From JAVBKP01 sp031553975 (lineage in GTDB: Bacteria; Bacillota; Clostridia; Peptostreptococcales; Anaerovoracaceae): DNA of 7,058 nt. The notes beneath the pieces were generated by a model. That model did no database searches. It saw only the letters and a list, made by a program, of their open reading frames with translations, and was not told the DNA's origin. The position numbers and the translations under genes were made by a program. The number at the start of each line of letters is the position of its first letter. The stretch's first letter is position 1. Shown here piece after piece: positions 1 through 5,994 of this stretch. The stretch is from NCBI GenBank assembly GCA_031553975.1, contig JAVBKP010000146.1:1-7058 (forward strand), read 5' to 3'.

Positions 1-12
1 CATTTTTCCCAT
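1..12 (-). CDS. Possible first codons of a further operon gene, cut by the left edge
   Basis: Just after the VOC gene's stop codon the minus strand reads AGGAAAG (14-20), then ATG (10-12), and a second ATG at 1-3. This could be the ribosome binding site and start (Met-Gly-Lys-Met) of a next gene in the same operon. The spacing from AGGA to the first ATG is short. Only four codons are visible, so nothing can be said about the product, and the match may be chance. Confidence 0.22.
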
Positions 13-23
13 TCTTTCCTAAA

Positions 24-395
24 TTACTTTTTCATAGGAAGTATCTCAACCCAGTATCCGTCTGGATCTGCTATGAAATATATACCCATCTCCGTGTTTT
101 CAAAGCAAACTACACCAGCTTCTTTGTGAAATTTCAATGCCTCATCAAACGCAGCAGTCCTAAATGCCATATGGAACTCGTTGTCCCCTAGGTTGTATGG
201 TCTGTCCCAGTCACGAAGCCATGTCAGCTCTATTTGGTGACCTGTATTTGTATCTTCCATGAATACAAGAATGTGTCCACCATCAGGTGCCGTAATGCGT
301 CTACTTTCCTTTAGTCCTACCATTTTGTCATAAAATTCAATTGATTTTTCTAAATTTAATACATTGATATTGTTGTGCTCGTATACAAATTTCAT
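24..395 (-). CDS. Glyoxalase I-like VOC family metalloenzyme
   Basis: This 123-residue protein is the size of a single glyoxalase/bleomycin-resistance (VOC) domain unit, built as two beta-alpha-beta-beta-beta halves. The four metal-ligand positions of bacterial glyoxalase I appear to be present: His7, Glu56 (QIELTW), His75 (FHMAF) and Glu117 (WVEILP). A DPDGYWVEI motif at 110-118 is typical of the family. Known relatives are lactoylglutathione lyases, which detoxify methylglyoxal as a thiol adduct, probably in the cytoplasm as a dimer. Most clostridia lack glutathione, so the natural thiol or substrate is uncertain. The start is fixed by AGGAGG at 403-408, seven bases upstream of the ATG. It is the last complete gene of the leftward operon, 11 bases after the DUF3842 gene, so translational coupling is likely. 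The fold assignment is firm; the exact substrate is not. Confidence 0.88.
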   Translation of the reverse strand: MKFVYEHNNINVLNLEKSIEFYDKMVGLKESRRITAPDGGHILVFMEDTNTGHQIELTWLRDWDRPYNLGDNEFHMAFRTAAFDEALKFHKEAGVVCFENTEMGIYFIADPDGYWVEILPMKK

Positions 396-402
396 CTTAA
401 CG

Positions 403-408
403 CCTCCT
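403..408 (-). promoter_or_regulatory. Ribosome binding site of the VOC gene, overlapping the upstream stop codon
   Basis: AGGAGG on the minus strand, seven bases before the VOC ATG. The upstream DUF3842 gene's TAG stop (407-409) shares two bases with it. A ribosome finishing DUF3842 therefore sits on the next gene's binding site, which suggests coupled translation. Confidence 0.85.
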
Positions 409-829
409 ATTTATCTTGGCTCTTTACGTTGTGCTTTTTCACCAGTTCGATTGCATCGTCTAAGTACTCTCCTATTGGCTTATCTTTAACCCCCGCTACA
501 TAGGCGTGGCACTTGGAGACAGGTATTAACACTTTTTGTGCCTTGCTCTCCGATATGGCAGTAGCAATGGTTGGGCTGATTTCTCCCATTAGTGCACCTG
601 CTATTACAATACCCAACGGACCTAGAATCATATCTACTTCTGATGCATTATACTTTATTGGACTTTCTCCTGTAGCACCTGCGTCTGCGCCTGCCTTTAA
701 CATGGCACTTGTCGCCATGGAATTGGTTCCAATGGCTACCACATAGGCACTTGGGATTGCTTTTTTTATCTTTTCAACGATGGCCCTTCCAATGCCGCCG
801 CCCTGACCATCAACAACAGCTATTTTCAT
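407..829 (-). CDS. DUF3842 family protein
   Basis: This is a 140-residue soluble protein. I recognise it from memory as the DUF3842 family of Clostridia, which has no established function. The N-terminus is a beta strand followed by a glycine-rich loop (VVDGQGGGIG, residues 5-14), reminiscent of a Rossmann-type nucleotide-binding loop. Further family-like segments are GTNSMATSAMLKAGA (34-48), GATGE (51-55) and MILGPLGIVIAGALMGEISP (67-86). There is no signal peptide or clear transmembrane segment. The ATG at 827-829 follows GGAGG (836-840) at good distance. It overlaps the CvpA gene's stop codon in an ATGA junction, so the two are probably co-translated. Nucleotide or cofactor binding is an inference from the glycine loop alone. 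Confidence 0.85.
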   Translation of the reverse strand: MKIAVVDGQGGGIGRAIVEKIKKAIPSAYVVAIGTNSMATSAMLKAGADAGATGESPIKYNASEVDMILGPLGIVIAGALMGEISPTIATAISESKAQKVLIPVSKCHAYVAGVKDKPIGEYLDDAIELVKKHNVKSQDK

Positions 830-1527
830 TGTACGCCTCCACTAAAATTCTTATGTCCCCCCACTTGTTGAACAATGAAAAAAAGATAGTTTTTATCATA
901 CACCTGTTTTGTCAGCCTTGACCCGCTAATAGACTTTGCTAAAAATTCGCTACCTGTCATAGAAGATATTGGTACTAGCAATGCACAAATAAGTGCAACA
1001 ATTATAACACCCCTAACGGCTCCCACCAATATTCCAAAAATCCTATCCATGAATTTTATAACTGGAATCTTTCTCGCCGTTTGCATAACTTGATTTATCA
1101 GGAAAGCAACAAATTTGATGCCAAACGCAAGCAAAACAAATGTAAATAAATTTATACAAAGTATGGTAATGCTCTCAGTCAATGTATAGGCTATGCTTTT
1201 GGACGCCTTCTCAACGACTGAAGCAAGCGCCTCTGGTAATTTTAGGTATTGTGTCATTGCCAAAGAGTTTTTTCCAATAATATCCTCAGCTAGGGTATGC
1301 TCTACTGTCTTTTTGATTAAATCATAAACCGGTGTGTAGTCCCTCAAAAAATCTGATGTTACCGGTTGGGCCACAAAGGCAATGGCAATGGCAATCCCCC
1401 ATCCAAACAAGGACATAAGTGATCCAATGCCCCCTTTTCTAATTCCCATCAATACACTGAAAACAGCAATGGTCCCCAGTAGTATATCAAGCCACCAGAT
1501 TTGTACTTGCGAAATAATATTAGCCAT
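826..1527 (-). CDS. CvpA family integral membrane protein
   Basis: This 233-residue protein has about four transmembrane segments, near residues 11-28, 35-54, 118-142 and 166-188. The segment DRIFGILVGAVRG (161-173) is the characteristic aspartate plus glycine/arginine-rich helix of the CvpA (colicin V production) family. The residues between the second and third helices (about 55-115) form a largely hydrophilic region, and the tail after 190 is polar. CvpA members in Proteobacteria are linked to envelope homeostasis and colicin V export; in Firmicutes the role is not settled. The ATG is preceded by AAGGGG (about 1533-1538). It lies 21 bases after the HD gene and overlaps the next gene by four bases. 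The family call is good. A specific transport or cell-wall function cannot be read from the sequence. Confidence 0.85.
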   Translation of the reverse strand: MANIISQVQIWWLDILLGTIAVFSVLMGIRKGGIGSLMSLFGWGIAIAIAFVAQPVTSDFLRDYTPVYDLIKKTVEHTLAEDIIGKNSLAMTQYLKLPEALASVVEKASKSIAYTLTESITILCINLFTFVLLAFGIKFVAFLINQVMQTARKIPVIKFMDRIFGILVGAVRGVIIVALICALLVPISSMTGSEFLAKSISGSRLTKQVYDKNYLFFIVQQVGGHKNFSGGVQ

Positions 1528-1548
1528 AATGTCCCCTTATTAAATATA

Positions 1549-2115
1549 TTATAACAAACTCTGCCCTGTGGCATGAAGCTCTTCTTCTCGTTTTCCCATG
1601 CCTGTAATCAGATTCTGTATATGCTGGTCGAAATCCACCCCAAGTTCCTCTGCTGCTATTGGCGCATTTTCACGGCTAATAGCCCTAGCAAACGCTTTAT
1701 CTTTAAACTTTTTCTTCACTGATTTAACTTCCATGGTAAAACCCTTTGGATCCCGAACCAGCGCACAAGCCACCATAAATCCACACATCTCATCTGATGC
1801 GTAGAGTGCTTTTGATTCCAAACTGTCTCTAGCAACACCGCTGCGCTCTTTACCATGTCCTTGTACACTCTTTATGAATTCATCATCATACCCAGCTTCT
1901 TTTAAAATACGCACGGAAGGAATAGGATGTTCTTCTGGAAATTTTTCATAGTCTACGTCGTGTAGCAAACCTAACGCCGCCCATCGGTCCCTGTCCTCTC
2001 CAAAAATTTCCGCATATGTAATCATTCCAGCCTCTACTGCAAGGCAATGTTTTAGAAGTCTTTCAGATTGTACGTGCTGGGTTAATAATTCCCAAGCTTC
2101 ATTTCTCATCCCCAT
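1549..2115 (-). CDS. HD-superfamily hydrolase (small stand-alone HD domain protein)
   Basis: This 188-residue cytoplasmic protein carries an HD metal-dependent phosphohydrolase domain. The metal-ligand pattern is visible: His23 (LLKHCLAVE), His52-Asp53 (GLLHDVDYE), His63, His87 (VQGHG) and Asp108 (YASDEM). The spacing and the LLHDVDYEKFPEEHP stretch match the group of short predicted HD hydrolases (COG2316-like, from memory). The substrate is unknown; HD enzymes often act on nucleotides or phosphate esters. The last 40 residues are helical and charged. The first ATG is chosen because AGGAG lies six bases upstream; a second in-frame ATG two codons later is possible but spaced less well. It is the first gene of the leftward operon, about 50 bases downstream of its promoter. 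Confidence 0.88.
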   Translation of the reverse strand: MGMRNEAWELLTQHVQSERLLKHCLAVEAGMITYAEIFGEDRDRWAALGLLHDVDYEKFPEEHPIPSVRILKEAGYDDEFIKSVQGHGKERSGVARDSLESKALYASDEMCGFMVACALVRDPKGFTMEVKSVKKKFKDKAFARAISRENAPIAAEELGVDFDQHIQNLITGMGKREEELHATGQSLL

Positions 2116-2135
2116 GGTCCGCTCCTTTTTTCAAC

Positions 2136-2164
2136 TCATAGATTCATGCAAATAGGCATATGTT
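2136..2164 (+). promoter_or_regulatory. Candidate sigma-E-like (mother-cell sporulation) promoter for the unknown gene
   Basis: TCATAGA at 2136-2142 and CATATGTT at 2157-2164 are separated by 14 bases. This resembles the Bacillus/Clostridium sigma-E pattern (-35 around ATA, 13-15 bases, -10 CATACA-T) with mismatches. A start near 2171 would leave a leader of about 45 bases before the gene at 2216. The alternative sigma-A-like match (TTGTAA, 18 bases, CATAAC) would start too close to the ribosome binding site. The call is weak and rests on one short match in AT-rich DNA. Confidence 0.25.
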
Positions 2165-2167
2165 GTA

Positions 2168-2196
2168 ATGATACCAAATTTTTCACCATAACTCAA
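2168..2196 (-). promoter_or_regulatory. Sigma-A-type promoter of the HD-CvpA-DUF3842-VOC operon
   Basis: Read on the minus strand, TTGAGT (2191-2196) and TATCAT (2168-2173) are separated by exactly 17 bases. Each hexamer is close to the TTGACA/TATAAT consensus. Transcription would begin near 2161, giving a leader of about 45 bases before the HD gene. The -35 box lies immediately next to the ribosome binding site of the divergent plus-strand gene (2201-2206). Confidence 0.6.
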
Positions 2197-2215
2197 CCAA
2201 AAGGAGTAAAAAGTA

Positions 2216-3226
2216 ATGGAATATTCAAAATACAATAGGTATGAATTTGCTTTGGAGAGTACATGCCTTTCAGATGATATGCTTTCAAAGTTTTGGCGAA
2301 GAAAAAATTCTAGAATAAAAGGAAATATCAGGTTGGAAACAGGTAACCAAAAGGCCATAATTAATTGCCAAGTAGAAAACTTAAAGCACTATGAGAAATC
2401 TCAATATCTATACAAACTCATCCTTCTAGGAAAAAAAAATGGGAAAGCCATATTTGCTAATTGTGGCACTATTGATATGAATCCTCAGGGCAAGGGCCAT
2501 ATCAATTATAATTTTAACCCATCTACTATTGGGCCTAATCAAAGCGGTTTGCACGAGTTCTCATCTGTGATTATCGCTAGTATTTCTACTATTAATCCTG
2601 ATGAAACCATGTATCCTGTTTTGTTTGCAGGGCTTCCAATGCTCGATAGCACCGCAATCCAACCGGAAGTGGTGGATGTGGCCAGCTTTTTTAATGTGGA
2701 AAAACCTACAGTTAAGGCAGCCCGCCATGATGAGCCTCCTAAGAACTATAATTCGTATTATAATGAGTTTTTAAAAATTTCATGTGATAATATGCACAAG
2801 GTTATCGATCTCTACGAAAAAGTATATCCTTTTGGTGATGCTCTGACTGATATTAGATGGTACAGGGTAACAAATATTATGAGTTTACCATTTATTAACA
2901 CTTCCTACAGTTTTGCCGTTAGTGATTACTTTAAGACAAATAAAAGTGTAGACTCAAATACTTTTATAAGCTGTCAGGACCTATCTAGTAGACATCGACA
3001 CTTTATCTTTGGAATAAAAGACAATGACGACAGAAAAAGTTTACCTACATATTATTTCGGTATACCTGGCCTTTATAAAAAAGAAGATCAGCCTGATGGG
3101 GGTAAATCTGGATTCACGTATTGGCAAAGAGTAGCCACATCAGAAGGTGAGAGAACTGGGTATGGATATTGGCTCATCGGAATAAACGGCTTAGACGGAA
3201 AAATTATGGAAATAAATTCTAATTAA
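2216..3226 (+). CDS. Protein of unknown function, clostridial two-domain type
   Basis: This 336-residue protein has no signal peptide and no clear transmembrane segment, so it is probably cytoplasmic. I do not recognise a defined function. Two parts can be seen. The N-terminal part (about 5-145) looks beta-rich, with the pattern IKGNIRLETGNQKAIINCQV (34-53), VENL, YKLILLG and a GKGHINYNF strand. The C-terminal part (about 175-332) holds PFGDALTDIRWYRV (205-218), RHRHFIFGIKD (259-269), YYFGIPGLYKKEDQPDGGKSG (279-299, key residues Gly, Pro, Tyr, Gln-Pro-Asp-Gly-Gly) and GYGYWLIGINGLDGKI (315-330). Similar layouts occur in uncharacterised clostridial proteins, possibly the DUF7922 and DUF6128 groups; that link is from memory and unverified. 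AAGGAG at 2201-2206, nine bases before the ATG, supports the start. The gene stands alone, diverging from the HD operon and ending at its own terminator. Confidence 0.8.
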   Translation: MEYSKYNRYEFALESTCLSDDMLSKFWRRKNSRIKGNIRLETGNQKAIINCQVENLKHYEKSQYLYKLILLGKKNGKAIFANCGTIDMNPQGKGHINYNFNPSTIGPNQSGLHEFSSVIIASISTINPDETMYPVLFAGLPMLDSTAIQPEVVDVASFFNVEKPTVKAARHDEPPKNYNSYYNEFLKISCDNMHKVIDLYEKVYPFGDALTDIRWYRVTNIMSLPFINTSYSFAVSDYFKTNKSVDSNTFISCQDLSSRHRHFIFGIKDNDDRKSLPTYYFGIPGLYKKEDQPDGGKSGFTYWQRVATSEGERTGYGYWLIGINGLDGKIMEINSN

Positions 3227-3259
3227 ATCTTCATCAATTAACTTAAAACAGAGAAAATT

Positions 3260-3288
3260 AAAACGGACTCAACCAAGTCCGTTTTTTT
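3260..3288 (+). terminator. Intrinsic terminator of the unknown gene
   Basis: A 10-base-pair stem (3260-3269 with 3276-3285, core CGGACT/AGTCCG) has a six-base loop and is followed by seven T residues (3282-3288). It begins 34 bases after the stop codon of the plus-strand gene. The A residues on its left side could also let it act weakly on the other strand. Confidence 0.9.
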
Positions 3289-3329
3289 GCCTTTCATCCA
3301 TTTGGTTATCCCCCTTTCCTAAGAAATTG

Positions 3330-3359
3330 AAAAAAACGGACTCAATTGAGTCCGTTTTT
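3330..3359 (-). terminator. Intrinsic terminator of the LysM gene (perfect palindrome)
   Basis: A perfect 14+14 inverted repeat (3332-3345 with 3346-3359, core CGGACTCAA/TTGAGTCCG) is followed on the minus strand by a run of seven T residues (complement of 3330-3336). It lies 13 bases after the LysM stop codon. The T-run on the plus side (3355-3359) makes it potentially bidirectional. Its stem sequence is nearly the same as that of the terminator at 3260-3288. Confidence 0.9.
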
Positions 3360-3372
3360 AGAAACAAGTTGT

Positions 3373-4851
3373 TTATTTTGTGCCAGCATCTACTACTGCT
3401 TGAGCAGCTTTTAAGTATTTGCCAACATCCACAGATACGCTTGTAACTACGTCAGCCTTAGCTGCTGCAGATCTGTCAGCACCTTTTAATTTTGTAGCAT
3501 CAATAGCACCATTAGTTGCACTTACTGTAAATGCTTTATATTTTCCACCATCATATTTATTGAAGTCAATTACTGATGGGTGAGAAGCATCTCTCTCGCA
3601 AGTAGGAATTTTGCTCATGTCATAACCGCTCTTCTTGTATAAGTTTTGAAGATTGGTCATTTGTTGGTCCCAACGAAGGATTGAATCAGCTGGTCTGTCA
3701 GCAGAAGGTGCAATCATTGCACCATTTGCCCCAGGGATGCCATATTGAAGAGCTTTGTTATAAGCTACTTTAAGCCAGTTTCCTTGGTTACCAGAAGAAA
3801 GAACGCCTTCTTTGATGTAGTAGTCAGCACCCATAACATCAAAATACACATCATAAGCTTTTGCATCTTTGAATGTTACAGCCGCTCTAATCATATCTGA
3901 TTTTGCAGCAGAAGCATCATATTTAGCATAGTTAACAATCGTTTGTGGTTTGTCTTTGCTTGATTTTTCTACGCCAGCAACTATAACTTTACCTTTGATT
4001 ACAACATCATTGAATTTTGCTGAATCATATTGTGCTTGTGTAGCAAACTCAAGGTTTCCAGTAATTGTGCAGTAAGTCATGTTAAATCCGTTTGCGTCAA
4101 CTTTTACGTTACCATCCAAAGTGCCGTATGCAAGGTTCGCATTCCCTGCTTTAACAACTAAGTTAGGAACTTTAAGTGTAAAGATTTGCTCAGGTCCAAT
4201 ATTTGGAGTTGAGTGGTAATATACACCAAGTTTTCTTCCTAAAGCACCCTGAGTTGCAGGAGCAGTAGCCTCTTTTCTAACATCACCTGTCCAAAGAAGA
4301 TCGTTTGTACAAACAACATTATTAGCTATAGTAGTAATCCAAGTACCGTTTGCACCTAATGATTTAGCTAGATCCGCTTCTTTTGTAAGGTTTACAGAAG
4401 CAGTAGAAACTACGTCTTCATAGATGCCTTGATCTGCTGGTGTTGTAGCAGCATGCTCACTCTTAACTACTACTGGTGCAGTAGGTGCTGCTGGTGTTGT
4501 TGTAGTTGTAGCAGGCGCTGCTGGTGTTGTTGTAGCTGTTGCTGTACCAGCATTGATGTAAAGAACTTGACCTACACTAATAAGGTTTTTGTTCTTAATG
4601 TTGTTGTTCTTAACAAGTTGGTCTACAGTTACATTGTAAGCTGTAGCAATTTTAGCAATTGTGTCTCCAGGTTTAACAACATATTTGTCCCCTGTAGCAA
4701 CAACTTTTGTAGTAGAACTAGCTTTAGTTGTTGTTTTTGTGCTAGTTGGTGTTGCGTCTGATGCACCTGATGTGGTGTCAGCAGCAAATGCAGTAGCAAA
4801 GCTTCCCATTACGAGAGCTGCCACTAGTACTGTTGAAAGTACCTTCTTCAT
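3373..4851 (-). CDS. Secreted LysM-domain cell-surface protein with an uncharacterised C-terminal module
   Basis: The protein is 492 residues. A signal peptide (MKKVLSTVLVAALVMGSFAT, then AFA-A) is probably cut near residue 23. A Ser/Thr/Ala-rich spacer (24-54) leads to one LysM domain at about 56-101 (YVVKPGDTIAKIATAYNVTV, ending GQVLYINA), which binds N-acetylglucosamine-containing wall polymers. A Thr/Ala/Pro linker follows (102-126). Residues 141-492 match no domain I can name. Within them, 222-295 looks like stacked beta strands (FTLKVPNLVV, GTLDGNVKVD, CTITGNLEF, VVIKGKVIVAG) and recalls modules in clostridial S-layer-type proteins. Only three cysteines occur (181, 261, 418). No catalytic motif is evident. 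The start at 4851 is chosen for its ribosome binding site, signal peptide and promoter; a frame open to 4980 would contain the promoter. The strong promoter, solo terminator and narrow codon choice suggest high expression. A peptidoglycan-attached role is inferred. Confidence 0.85.
   Translation of the reverse strand: MKKVLSTVLVAALVMGSFATAFAADTTSGASDATPTSTKTTTKASSTTKVVATGDKYVVKPGDTIAKIATAYNVTVDQLVKNNNIKNKNLISVGQVLYINAGTATATTTPAAPATTTTTPAAPTAPVVVKSEHAATTPADQGIYEDVVSTASVNLTKEADLAKSLGANGTWITTIANNVVCTNDLLWTGDVRKEATAPATQGALGRKLGVYYHSTPNIGPEQIFTLKVPNLVVKAGNANLAYGTLDGNVKVDANGFNMTYCTITGNLEFATQAQYDSAKFNDVVIKGKVIVAGVEKSSKDKPQTIVNYAKYDASAAKSDMIRAAVTFKDAKAYDVYFDVMGADYYIKEGVLSSGNQGNWLKVAYNKALQYGIPGANGAMIAPSADRPADSILRWDQQMTNLQNLYKKSGYDMSKIPTCERDASHPSVIDFNKYDGGKYKAFTVSATNGAIDATKLKGADRSAAAKADVVTSVSVDVGKYLKAAQAVVDAGTK
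4484..4543 (-). repeat. Two tandem 30-base units encoding the Thr/Ala/Pro linker
   Basis: Units 4484-4513 and 4514-4543 match at 26 of 30 bases. They encode two similar decapeptides rich in Thr, Ala and Pro (the TTTPAAP core occurs in both) in the linker after the LysM domain. Such linkers can change length by slippage or recombination; that is inference. Confidence 0.75.
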
Positions 4852-4858
4852 TTCACTT

Positions 4859-4864
4859 ACCTCC
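4859..4864 (-). promoter_or_regulatory. Ribosome binding site that sets the LysM start
   Basis: GGAGGT on the minus strand ends seven bases before the ATG at 4849-4851. The in-frame upstream ATG codons have no comparable site at a usable distance, and the next residues form a clean signal peptide. Confidence 0.85.
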
Positions 4865-4906
4865 ATAAATAGATGAAAATTAAAATACTTATGTATTCGT
4901 ATTATC

Positions 4907-4935
4907 ATTTTATATTTTAAGCCTAGGGTTGTCAA
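4907..4935 (-). promoter_or_regulatory. Strong sigma-A-type promoter of the LysM gene
   Basis: On the minus strand a perfect TTGACA (4930-4935) is followed by 17 bases and TAAAAT (4907-4912). An A-rich stretch upstream of the -35 box (about 4940-4957) may act as an UP element. Transcription would start near 4900, giving a leader of about 49 bases. Confidence 0.8.
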
Positions 4936-4994
4936 CAACTTTTGTAGTTTTTTTAATGAAATTTGTGAAATTTTTATCATAATTTCAGGTAGGT

Positions 4995-5023
4995 TTGCTT
5001 CCTAGATTGTGATAAACTATATA
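4995..5023 (+). promoter_or_regulatory. Candidate promoter of the DivIC-rnmV-rsmA operon
   Basis: TTGCTT (4995-5000), 17 bases, then TATATA (5018-5023) would start transcription near 5030, about 54 bases before the DivIC-type gene. The match is only moderate. TTGACT at 5036-5041 is a better -35 box, but the -10 boxes after it are either too close (TATTAT, 13 bases) or would start the transcript on the ribosome binding site. The true promoter may also be further left or under another sigma factor. Confidence 0.3.
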
Positions 5024-5083
5024 TTGTATGTATTGTTGACTCGTTATCAATTTATATTATTAGTTTAATAGGAGTGTTATTTG

Positions 5084-5452
5084 ATGGCTTCAGAAAGAAA
5101 AAAACCTAGAATAAATAAAAATAGAATGATTGCCTTTTTTGTGGCTATCTTTCTCATGGTCGTGCTAGTTAGAACAGGTGCGGATATTTATGTATTGAAA
5201 AAGCAGCAAGCGGAAGCGGTATCCCAACGAACTGTTTTGGAGGAGCAAGTTGCTGAGCTAAAAGAACAGGTAGAAAATATGAACACCCCAGAATATGTAG
5301 AGCAGCAGGCGAGAGATTTGCTTCATATGATTATGCCTGGGGAGATTTTGTACATTCCTAAAGAGCATGTGGCCTCTGCAGGGGGTCTAACCACTACTGG
5401 TAGTGCTTTTGACGCTCTCAAAAGCAAATTTAAGCCATCGGATGGTATTTAA
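5084..5452 (+). CDS. Septum formation initiator family protein (DivIC/FtsB type)
   Basis: This 122-residue single-pass membrane protein has a short basic cytoplasmic N-terminus (1-14, rich in Lys/Arg) and a transmembrane helix at about 15-33. An extracytoplasmic coiled coil at about 36-67 (LEEQVAELKEQVENM) leads to the family's EYVEQQARDLLHMIMPGE segment (70-87). DivIC/FtsB proteins form a complex with FtsL and DivIB/FtsQ at the division septum and help activate wall synthesis. The tail after residue 93 is flexible and rich in Gly, Thr and Ser. AGGAG at 5070-5074 serves the ATG at 5084; a TTG one codon earlier is in frame and cannot be excluded. The gene heads an operon and its TAA overlaps the next ATG by one base. 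Whether it is the true divIC orthologue or a paralogue is not decided by the sequence. Confidence 0.88.
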   Translation: MASERKKPRINKNRMIAFFVAIFLMVVLVRTGADIYVLKKQQAEAVSQRTVLEEQVAELKEQVENMNTPEYVEQQARDLLHMIMPGEILYIPKEHVASAGGLTTTGSAFDALKSKFKPSDGI

Positions 5453-5991
5453 TGAAGACAATATATGAAATCATTGTGGTGGAAGGCAGAGACGATGAAG
5501 CTGCTTTAAAACGTGCTGTAGACGCTGAGATTATCACAACCCACGGGTATGGCATCAATCAAGGTACCTTTGACAAGATACAAAAAGCTTATGAAGCAAA
5601 GGGTATTATTATTTTCACAGATCCTGATCTGGCGGGAGAGCGCATACGAAAACGTCTAGCAGAGAGATTTCCCAATGCTAAGCATGCGTATTTGGCAAAA
5701 GAGGCCGCACTAAAGGATGGGGACATTGGTGTTGAAAATGCTACGCCTGAGAGTATTATCTCTGCACTAGAAAAGTGTCGGTGTATATTCACCGCTGCGT
5801 CTAATCTTTTTTCTATGGAGGATTTAGTACAAAATGACTTGGTAGGAATCTCTGAAGCTGGCATTCGTAGGGATAAACTAGGTGCTGCTTTAGGAATTGG
5901 GTACGGCAATGCCAAGACGTTTCTTAGCAGGCTTAACCATTACGGTATTACTAAAAAAGAATTTGATACTGCCATTGGCAGTTTGGAGTAA
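5452..5991 (+). CDS. rnmV: Ribonuclease M5
   Basis: This 179-residue cytoplasmic enzyme matures the 5' and 3' ends of 5S rRNA precursors, in B. subtilis with ribosomal protein L18 as cofactor. The N-terminal half is a Toprim domain: strand plus catalytic Glu11 in IIVVEGRDD (7-15), and the paired aspartates Asp57 and Asp59 in FTDPDLAGERIR (55-66), which bind magnesium. HGYGIN (31-36) and the AYLAKEAAL stretch also fit the RNase M5 family. The C-terminal part (about 115-179) corresponds to the 5S/L18-contacting region and keeps the LVGISEAGIRRDKLGAALGIGYGNAKTFL order of features. The ATG shares one base with the upstream TAA and has only a weak ribosome binding site (GGATGG), so it is probably translated by coupling. 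The rsmA gene follows after three bases, an order common in Firmicutes. Confidence 0.95.
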   Translation: MKTIYEIIVVEGRDDEAALKRAVDAEIITTHGYGINQGTFDKIQKAYEAKGIIIFTDPDLAGERIRKRLAERFPNAKHAYLAKEAALKDGDIGVENATPESIISALEKCRCIFTAASNLFSMEDLVQNDLVGISEAGIRRDKLGAALGIGYGNAKTFLSRLNHYGITKKEFDTAIGSLE

Positions 5992-5994
5992 ATA

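Noticed and set aside
513..921. Plus-strand frames opposite DUF3842 and CvpA
   Set aside because: They are antisense shadows of well-supported genes, with no ribosome binding sites and no family features.
2131..2358. Minus-strand frame of 75 codons across the divergent promoter region
   Set aside because: It covers both promoters and the start of the plus-strand gene and lacks a ribosome binding site or recognisable product.
4429..4761. Plus-strand frame encoding a strikingly cysteine- and tryptophan-rich peptide
   Set aside because: It is the antisense of the LysM gene's Ala/Thr/Pro linker. Repeated GCT, ACA and similar codons read backwards as TGT, TGC and TGG. There is no ribosome binding site, and the LysM gene explains the region fully.
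4928..4939. Small inverted repeat GTTGT-CA-ACAAC over the LysM -35 box
   Set aside because: Five-base arms formed largely by the TTGACA box itself are too short to claim an operator.
5081..5083. TTG as alternative start of the DivIC-type gene
   Set aside because: It is in frame and only one codon upstream, but the ATG at 5084 has a suitable distance from AGGAG and is the more usual start.
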